Under the pieces are notes generated by a model. That model was not told the origin of the DNA and searched no databases. It worked only from the letters and a program-made list of their open reading frames with translations. A stretch of DNA of 7,654 nucleotides from NCBI GenBank assembly GCA_964497475.1, contig CAZCDM010000115.1:1-7654 (forward strand). The letters are read 5' to 3'. Position 1 is the stretch's first letter. The number at the start of each line of letters is the position of its first letter. The translations under genes were made by a program, and so were the position numbers. Shown one piece after another: positions 5,220 to 7,654 of the stretch. The stretch is from CAZCDM01 sp964497475 (GTDB lineage Bacteria; Planctomycetota; Phycisphaerae; SM23-33).

Positions 5220-7346
5220 ATGAGCAAGTCGTTGAACAATCCACGCAACTACATCAACCGCGAGCTGAGCTGGTTGGAATTCAATGATCGCGTCCTCCAG
5301 GAGGGGCTCAGTGAATCGGTCCCGCTGCTGGAGAGGCTGAAGTTCCTGGCTATCGTCAGCTCGAACCTCGATGAGTTCTTCATGATCCGCGTGGCCGGGC
5401 TGGGCCAGGCCCGCGCCGCCGGTGTGCGCAAGAAAGATTGTGCGGGCCTGACCCCGGCCGGGCAGATCAAGCGCATCCTCGCCCGGGCTTCGCAGATGGT
5501 TGCCGATCAGTCCGCCGCCATCGAAGGCGCCCTGGCCGAGCTGCGCGATCACGAGGTGTTCCTGCTCAAGCCCACCGAGTGGACCGACGAGCAGCGACGC
5601 TTCCTGCGGGAGTATTTCGCCAGCGACATCGAGCCGACCCTCACGCCCGTGGCCATGGACCAGATGAACCCCAAGCCGCTGCTGCCGGGGCTCCGGTTGC
5701 ATGTCGCCCTGGAACTCAAGGCCGAGCCGCCCGCCCCGGCCGAGCTGCCCCTGGCGGTGATTCCCATTCCGGGCATGCTGCCGCGATTCATCCAGATCCC
5801 CGCCGAGCAGGGCTTGCACCTGGCCCGGCTGGAGGATGTGATCCTCACCCACGCCGCGGGCCTGCTGCCCGGCCAGGAGATTCGCAACGCCTGCGTATTC
5901 CGGCTGACGCGCGACGGCGATGTCAACGTCGAGTTTGAAGAAGACGACTCCGGCGACCTGCTCGAACACATCGCCGAAGCCATCCGCCAACGCACCCGCC
6001 GGCGGGTGGTTCGCCTGGAGATCTCTGCAGGCACGGCCACGTCGTTGAAGCGTGGCCTGCAGAAGCTGGTCAACATCGACAACGCGGGCACGTTCGAGAT
6101 CGAGACCCTGCTCGATGCCAAAGCGCTGTTCTCCATTGCCGAGCGTGAAGGCCTCGAACACCTGCGCTACGAGCCGTGGAAGCCCCAGCCGCCGGCGGAC
6201 CTGCTGGGCTCGGAGGACCTCTTCGAGACGCTCCAGGATCGCGACGTGATGCTCTTTCATCCCTACGAGAGTTTCGACCCGGTGGTCGAGCTGGTCGACC
6301 GGGCGGCCGACGACCCGCGCGTGCTGGCCATCAAGCAGACGCTCTACCGCACGACGGGCGACTCGCCGATCGTCGCCGCCCTGATGCGCGCCGCCCAGGT
6401 CGGCAAGCAGGTGACCGTGCTGGTCGAACTCAAGGCCCGCTTCGACGAGCAGCGGAACGTCCGCTGGGCTCTGGCGTTGGAAGAGGCCGGCGCCGACGTG
6501 ATCTACGGCATTGCCGGGCTCAAGACCCACGCGAAGATGCTGCTGATCGTCCGGCGGGAGGAGTATGGCATCCGGCGGTACCTGCACCTATCGACGGGCA
6601 ACTACAACGACAAGACAGTCCGGCTGTATTCGGACATCGGCATCATGACGACCGACCGCGAGCTGACGGTGGACATCGCCGCCTTTTCCAACCTGCTGAC
6701 CGGCTACAGCCAGCCCGTCGGCTGGAAGAAGCTCGTCATCGCCCCGACCGACCTCCGCCAGCATATCGAAGACCTCATCGATCGCGAGGCGAGGCTCTCG
6801 ACGAAGCATCAGCCGGGCGAGATCATGGCCAAGATCAACTCGCTGCAGTGCCCGCGGATCTGCGCCGCGCTGTATCGCGCCAGCCAGGCCGGCGTGAAGA
6901 TCAAGCTCAACGTCCGCGGCGTGTGCTGCCTCCGGCCGGGCGTGAAGGGAATCAGCGAGAACATCGAAGTCACCAGCATCATCGACCGCTACCTCGAACA
7001 CGCCCGTATTTTTTACTTCCGCAACGGCGGACACGAGGAATACTACCTCTCCAGTGCCGACTGGATGGTCCGCAACCTCGACAAGCGTCTGGAGACGTTC
7101 TTCCCCATCCTGGCCGAGCCGCTCAAGAAGCGCACCCGCGCGATTCTCGATACGTTCTTCGCCGATAACGTCAAGAGCTGGCGGCTCGACAGTGACGGGA
7201 CGTATCATCGCGTCGAGCAGGCCGGACCGGCCGTTCGCGCCCAGGAGGTGTTTTACCAGCAGGCCAAAGAGGCCGCCGCCGAATCCCGCGAAGGACAGTT
7301 GCAGTTCCACCCCCGACGGAAAAATCGCACGCGGAAAAAGGGATAG
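5220..7346 (+). CDS. ppk1: polyphosphate kinase PPK1
   Basis: PPK1 reversibly polymerises the gamma-phosphate of ATP into polyP. The 708-residue product is slightly longer than the 688-residue E. coli enzyme and complete. The N domain begins NYINRELSWLEFNDRVLQE and contains SNLDEFFMIRV. The catalytic half has TLYRTTGDSP (Arg377), LKARFDEQRN (Arg407), GLKTHAKMLL with the phospho-accepting His437, HLSTGNYNDKTVRLYSDIG (Tyr470), NVRGVCCLRPGV (Arg566) and IIDRYLEHARIFYF (His594). Each is offset by two from the E. coli residues R375, R405, H435, Y468, R564 and H592, so the active site looks intact. Extra length lies in a C-terminal tail of about 35 residues ending in the very basic RRKNRTRKKG, which may contact polyP (inference). 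It is the last gene of the operon, 3 bp after ppx, so synthetic and degradative enzymes share one message. Confidence 0.98.
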   Translation: MSKSLNNPRNYINRELSWLEFNDRVLQEGLSESVPLLERLKFLAIVSSNLDEFFMIRVAGLGQARAAGVRKKDCAGLTPAGQIKRILARASQMVADQSAAIEGALAELRDHEVFLLKPTEWTDEQRRFLREYFASDIEPTLTPVAMDQMNPKPLLPGLRLHVALELKAEPPAPAELPLAVIPIPGMLPRFIQIPAEQGLHLARLEDVILTHAAGLLPGQEIRNACVFRLTRDGDVNVEFEEDDSGDLLEHIAEAIRQRTRRRVVRLEISAGTATSLKRGLQKLVNIDNAGTFEIETLLDAKALFSIAEREGLEHLRYEPWKPQPPADLLGSEDLFETLQDRDVMLFHPYESFDPVVELVDRAADDPRVLAIKQTLYRTTGDSPIVAALMRAAQVGKQVTVLVELKARFDEQRNVRWALALEEAGADVIYGIAGLKTHAKMLLIVRREEYGIRRYLHLSTGNYNDKTVRLYSDIGIMTTDRELTVDIAAFSNLLTGYSQPVGWKKLVIAPTDLRQHIEDLIDREARLSTKHQPGEIMAKINSLQCPRICAALYRASQAGVKIKLNVRGVCCLRPGVKGISENIEVTSIIDRYLEHARIFYFRNGGHEEYYLSSADWMVRNLDKRLETFFPILAEPLKKRTRAILDTFFADNVKSWRLDSDGTYHRVEQAGPAVRAQEVFYQQAKEAAAESREGQLQFHPRRKNRTRKKG

Positions 7347-7358
7347 CCGCCCAGGCAG

Positions 7359-7412
7359 CGCCTCGACAGGACGGTTGCTCGTGGGCCATCGACGGCGGAA
7401 CGCGCAGAGGCG
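7359..7412 (+). terminator. possible weak stem downstream of ppk1
   Basis: CGCCTC (7359-7364) is the exact complement of GAGGCG (7407-7412), which is followed by TTTG. The loop is 42 bases and the T run has only three bases, so this is a poor intrinsic terminator. I see nothing better between the ppk1 stop and the repeat element, so termination may be Rho-dependent or lie within the element. Confidence 0.2.
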
Positions 7413-7423
7413 TTTGAAAAAAA

Positions 7424-7574
7424 GGTCATGCGCGATTACTGGGGAAGCCTCGCCTTTGGGCCATGAATGGGCCCGACAGCCCCCCGATGCCCAACATCCC
7501 CAAGCCCCCGGCTACAATCTGCCGGGCCTTTGGCCCTGAGAGGTCATCCCCCCCCTGCAATCGGGTCATGAACC
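7424..7574. mobile_element. MITE-like palindromic element, copy 2 (short form)
   Basis: A 151-bp relative of the element at 11-321, in the same orientation. Its left end, GGTCATG followed by GATTACTGGGGAA, aligns with the left end of copy 1 with one gap and a few changes. Its right arm matches copy 1 closely (7505-7575 versus 253-322). The two ends are inverted repeats of each other over about 22 bases with two gaps. A hairpin, GGGCC (7458-7462) with GGCCC (7470-7474), corresponds to the short modules of copy 1, and GGGCC-TTT-GGCCC sits at 7524-7536. About 160 bases of copy 1, including its long-range hairpin, are missing. It is flanked by TGAAA on both sides (7415-7419, 7575-7579), a weak candidate for a target duplication. 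Confidence 0.6.
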
Positions 7575-7575
7575 T
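7505..7575 (+). repeat. direct repeat, right copy (partner 253-322)
   Basis: This is the conserved right arm of the element family: CCCCCGGCTACAA, then the GGGCC-TTT-GGCCC hairpin, CCCTGAGAG, a C-rich tract, GCAATCGG and the terminus ATGAACC. It is about 90% identical to the left copy and lies in direct orientation about 7.2 kb away, so recombination between the two would delete the whole polyP locus. Confidence 0.85.
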
Positions 7576-7616
7576 GAAATACCGCATGTCCAATTCACTC
7601 CCCGCCTGACTTCAAC

Positions 7617-7631
7617 ATTGGGACACCCAAT
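7617..7631. repeat. short perfect hairpin ATTGGG-ACA-CCCAAT
   Basis: A 6-bp perfect stem with a 3-base loop in the last 40 bases of the window. On the minus strand it starts at the last base of a TGA (7633-7631) that would close a frame entering from beyond the window (A-L-Y-D-L-L-H-stop), so it could mark the 3' end of a convergent gene. There is no T run on either strand. An ATG at 7634 also opens a plus-strand frame to the window edge. Seven codons are too few to call either gene. Apart from this hairpin I see nothing assignable in 7575-7654. Confidence 0.3.
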
Positions 7632-7654
7632 CAATGGAGCAGGTCGTAGAGGGC

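Noticed and set aside
3501..6587. A very long open frame on the minus strand opposite ppx and ppk1 (about 1,000 codons), and similar long antisense frames at 2234-3841 and 260-1387.
   Set aside because: GC-rich genes with strong third-position GC leave stop-free antisense frames. The predicted proteins have no recognisable motifs and the plus-strand genes are unambiguous.
7054..7539. Plus-strand open frame running from inside ppk1 into the second repeat element.
   Set aside because: It is out of frame with ppk1, has low-complexity Ser/Arg-rich composition and ends in repeat DNA. It is a shadow frame.
7617..7654. A gene starting at ATG 7634, or one ending on the minus strand at 7631-7633.
   Set aside because: Only seven codons are visible for either, with no ribosome-binding site for the first and no recognisable motif for the second.

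Overview
The window is GC-rich and holds one compact, five-gene, plus-strand locus for inorganic polyphosphate (polyP) metabolism, bracketed by two copies of a small palindromic, MITE-like repeat. A Planctomycetota bacterium, possibly Phycisphaerae-like, is my best guess. It rests on gene style, GC-rich codon use, GTG starts and interspersed hairpin repeats of the GCCCC-GTA-GGGGC / CCGGGGGC-GTCA-GCCCCCGG kind that I associate with planctomycete and related genomes. No rRNA or marker gene is present to confirm it.

Layout. Bases 1-436 hold no gene. They contain a 311-bp element (11-321) with imperfect terminal inverted repeats, several internal hairpins and a short direct repeat at its edges, followed by a sigma70-like promoter (369-397). 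Bases 437-1288 encode a PPK2 polyP:nucleotide phosphotransferase. A 76-bp gap carries a Pho-box-like direct repeat, a 7-bp stem hairpin and a weak -10-like element. A tightly packed block follows: a CHAD-domain polyP-binding protein (1365-2276), a metallophosphoesterase fused to a Ppx/GppA-type HD domain (2273-3640), a Ppx/GppA exopolyphosphatase homologue (3633-5216) and polyphosphate kinase PPK1 (5220-7346). Their junctions overlap by 4 bp, overlap by 8 bp, and are separated by 3 bp, so these four genes are very probably one translationally coupled operon. Bases 7347-7654 hold a possible weak terminator, a shorter copy (7424-7574) of the same element, and 80 bp with no assignable gene.

How the genes fit together. 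PPK1 makes polyP from ATP. PPK2 uses polyP to rephosphorylate nucleotides. CHAD proteins bind polyP. Ppx removes terminal phosphates. The metallophosphoesterase-HD protein is the unexplained partner. Its N-terminal half belongs to the calcineurin-like superfamily, which in yeast includes endopolyphosphatases (Ppn1, Ppn2). Its C-terminal half resembles the HD module of the Ppx encoded next door. The most interesting hypothesis here is that it is a bacterial endopolyphosphatase, or a nucleotide-controlled polyP phosphatase. A second point is that the Ppx homologue lacks the glutamate of the usual DxGGGSTE motif, so its own activity may be altered and the fusion protein could carry part of the hydrolytic load.
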